Shown here: in pieces, positions 62,905-64,000 of the stretch
Layout: each line of letters starts with the position of its first letter
Numbering within the stretch: position 1 is the first letter of the stretch
DNA from: an uncultured Pelagibacteraceae bacterium
GTDB lineage: Bacteria > Pseudomonadota > Alphaproteobacteria > Pelagibacterales > Pelagibacteraceae
Direction of reading: 5' to 3'
Assembly: GCA_902630945.1 (NCBI GenBank)
Contig: CACOWV010000001.1
Span: 16,196-80,195, forward strand
Length of the DNA: 64,000 bases
Translations under genes and position numbers: made by a program
Notes under the pieces: model-generated
Databases searched by the model: none
Told to the model about the DNA's origin: nothing
Seen by the model: the letters and a program-made list of their open reading frames with translations, nothing else

Positions 62905-64000
62905 TTAAGCGCTTTTCTCTTTATTCTCGTCTTTTACTTCTTCAAAATCCGCATCAACAACATTATCGTCTTTTTTTTCCTTTTCGTCTTTTCCGTCATC
63001 CTTATTAGAATCTGGTTTTGTATTTTGTTGTGATTTATAAATTGCTTCACCAAGTTTCATTGAAGCCTGAACTAGAGCTTCAGTTTTTTTCTTTATATCT
63101 TCGATGTCTTCACCTTTTAAAGAATCTTTTAATGCGTTTGATCCATCTTCAATAGCTTTTTTTTCAGCATCAGAAACTTTAGTACCATGCTCTTTAAGGT
63201 TTTTTTCGGTTGAATGAATTAAGGTGTCTGCTTGATTTCTAACATCAACTGACTCCCTTTTTTTCTTATCAGCTTCTTTATTTGCCTCAGCATCTTTAAC
63301 CATTTTTTCGATTTCTTCATCGCTTAAACCTCCAGACGCTTGAATCTGAATTTTTTGTTCTTTTCCAGTGCCTTTATCTTTAGCAGATACATTAACAATT
63401 CCATTTGCATCTATATCAAAAGTTACTTCTATTTGCGGAACACCTCTAGGAGCTGGTGCAATACCAACTAATTCAAAATTACCTAACAATTTATTGTCTG
63501 TTGCCATTTCTCTTTCTCCCTGGAGGACTCTTATAGAAACTGCTGGTTGGTTGTCTTCTGCTGTCGAAAATACTTGGCTTTTCTTTGTCGGTATAGTTGT
63601 ATTTTTTTCAATAAGTTTTGTTGATACACCTCCAAGAGTCTCTATACCTAAAGATAATGGAGTGACATCTAACAAAAGAACATCTTTTACGTCTCCTTGT
63701 AATACACCTGCTTGTATAGCTGCACCCATTGCAACAACTTCATCAGGATTTACACTTTTATTCGGTTCTTTACCAAAAAAATCTTTAACTTCATTCAATA
63801 CTTTTGGCATTCTAGTCATACCACCTACCATCACAACTTCATCTACTTCACTTGCAGAAATACCCGCATCCTTTAGAGCTGTCTTACAAGGTGGAATAGT
63901 TCTTGCAATTAAATCTTCAACCAAAGCCTCTAACTTAGCTCTAGTCATTTTTAAATTGATATGTTTTGGCCCAGTCTTATCAGCTGTTATGAAAGGTAAA
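62905..64000 (-). CDS. dnaK: chaperone DnaK, 3' part (gene runs off the window)
   Basis: The frame stays open past the track start (63948) to the window edge, encoding [24 protein letters not shown] upstream, so the ATG at 63948 is internal. About 365 residues are visible: the end of the ATPase domain ([34 protein letters not shown]), the linker [19 protein letters not shown], the substrate-binding domain ([21 protein letters not shown]) and the lid. The tail ends [13 protein letters not shown], typical of proteobacterial DnaK. dnaJ follows. Confidence 0.99.
   Translation of the reverse strand, partial: LPFITADKTGPKHINLKMTRAKLEALVEDLIARTIPPCKTALKDAGISASEVDEVVMVGGMTRMPKVLNEVKDFFGKEPNKSVNPDEVVAMGAAIQAGVLQGDVKDVLLLDVTPLSLGIETLGGVSTKLIEKNTTIPTKKSQVFSTAEDNQPAVSIRVLQGEREMATDNKLLGNFELVGIAPAPRGVPQIEVTFDIDANGIVNVSAKDKGTGKEQKIQIQASGGLSDEEIEKMVKDAEANKEADKKKRESVDVRNQADTLIHSTEKNLKEHGTKVSDAEKKAIEDGSNALKDSLKGEDIEDIKKKTEALVQASMKLGEAIYKSQQNTKPDSNKDDGKDEKEKKDDNVVDADFEEVKDENKEKSA

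Noticed and set aside
1-64000. CRISPR arrays, insertion sequences, prophage, integron or toxin-antitoxin loci
   Set aside because: No spaced direct repeats, transposase, integrase or toxin families were seen; the window is core and light-accessory chromosome.

Overview
This window is 64 kb of a very AT-rich, tightly packed bacterial chromosome. The gene content and order match the alphaproteobacterial SAR11 clade (Pelagibacterales, Candidatus Pelagibacter-like). Pointers are the extreme A/T codon use, many ATGA/TAATG start-stop overlaps, convergent genes that share stop codons, and no insertion sequences, prophage or CRISPR. Conserved alphaproteobacterial neighbourhoods are present: hisBHAFE-hslVU, aroE-coaE-dnaQ-secB, ppsR|hemE, rho-mnmE-mnmG-rsmG-parAB, holA-lptE-leuS and dnaK-dnaJ-dapB-nth. 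The assignment is by inspection only; no database search was run.

Layout. 1-3.2 kb: an accessory oxidoreductase/hydrolase block (atypical SDR, ABM-domain protein, sugar-dehydrogenase-like beta-propeller, MBL hydrolase). 3.2-8.3 kb (minus strand): two small membrane proteins, an FkbM methyltransferase, folD, YggT, MscS, hemD and hemC. 8.3-14.8 kb: tsaD, EVE protein, then an acetate module made of acs with a strongly basic N-terminal tail, an unknown protein, and a two-subunit sodium:solute symporter closed by a strong terminator. 14.8-19.4 kb: YggT-like protein, rpe, heparinase-like protein, purH, phhB and tRNA-Gly(GCC). 19.5-27.4 kb: TPR-sulfotransferase, LON-domain protein, UbiH-type hydroxylase, ftsK-lolA, GNAT, HIT, methyltransferase and DUF2061. 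27.4-32.5 kb: his operon and hslVU. 32.5-37.9 kb: Smr, Tim44-like, FxsA, SecB, dnaQ, coaE, aroE, maf and ppsR. 37.9-38.16 kb: the largest gene-free gap (279 bp), a good candidate for the chromosomal replication origin. 38.2-49.5 kb (all plus strand): hemE-hemH-hemG, rho, a GT41-like glycosyltransferase, mnmE, mnmG, rsmG (with an embedded parS site), parA and parB. 49.5-54.0 kb: holA, lptE, leuS and a DUF3576 lipoprotein. 54.2-55.3 kb: an outer-membrane porin with terminator. 55.3-64 kb: a second TPR-sulfotransferase, a ThiE/TenI-like protein, YggS, an L,D-transpeptidase, a degenerate response regulator, a 34-codon ArfA-like micro-ORF, a PfkB kinase, nth, dapB, a small membrane protein, dnaJ and the 3' part of dnaK.

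How it fits together. The middle of the window looks like an origin/partition macro-region. Transcription diverges from the ppsR-hemE gap, DnaA-box-like 9-mers lie in that gap, and parS plus parAB are about 9 kb away. Heme synthesis is split into hemCD and hemEHG. Envelope functions (porin, LolA, LptE, L,D-transpeptidase, MscS) and protein quality control (HslVU, DnaKJ, SecB, LON-domain protein, ArfA-like) are well represented. No gene-free stretch exceeds 300 bp. I did not find a large undescribed system. The most interesting items are small: the ArfA-like micro-ORF, the basic tail on Acs, the EF-hand-like loop in the symporter, HemG next to rho where relatives often carry HemJ, the head-to-head ATGCAT start codons of thiE-like and yggS, and the candidate oriC/parS pair.
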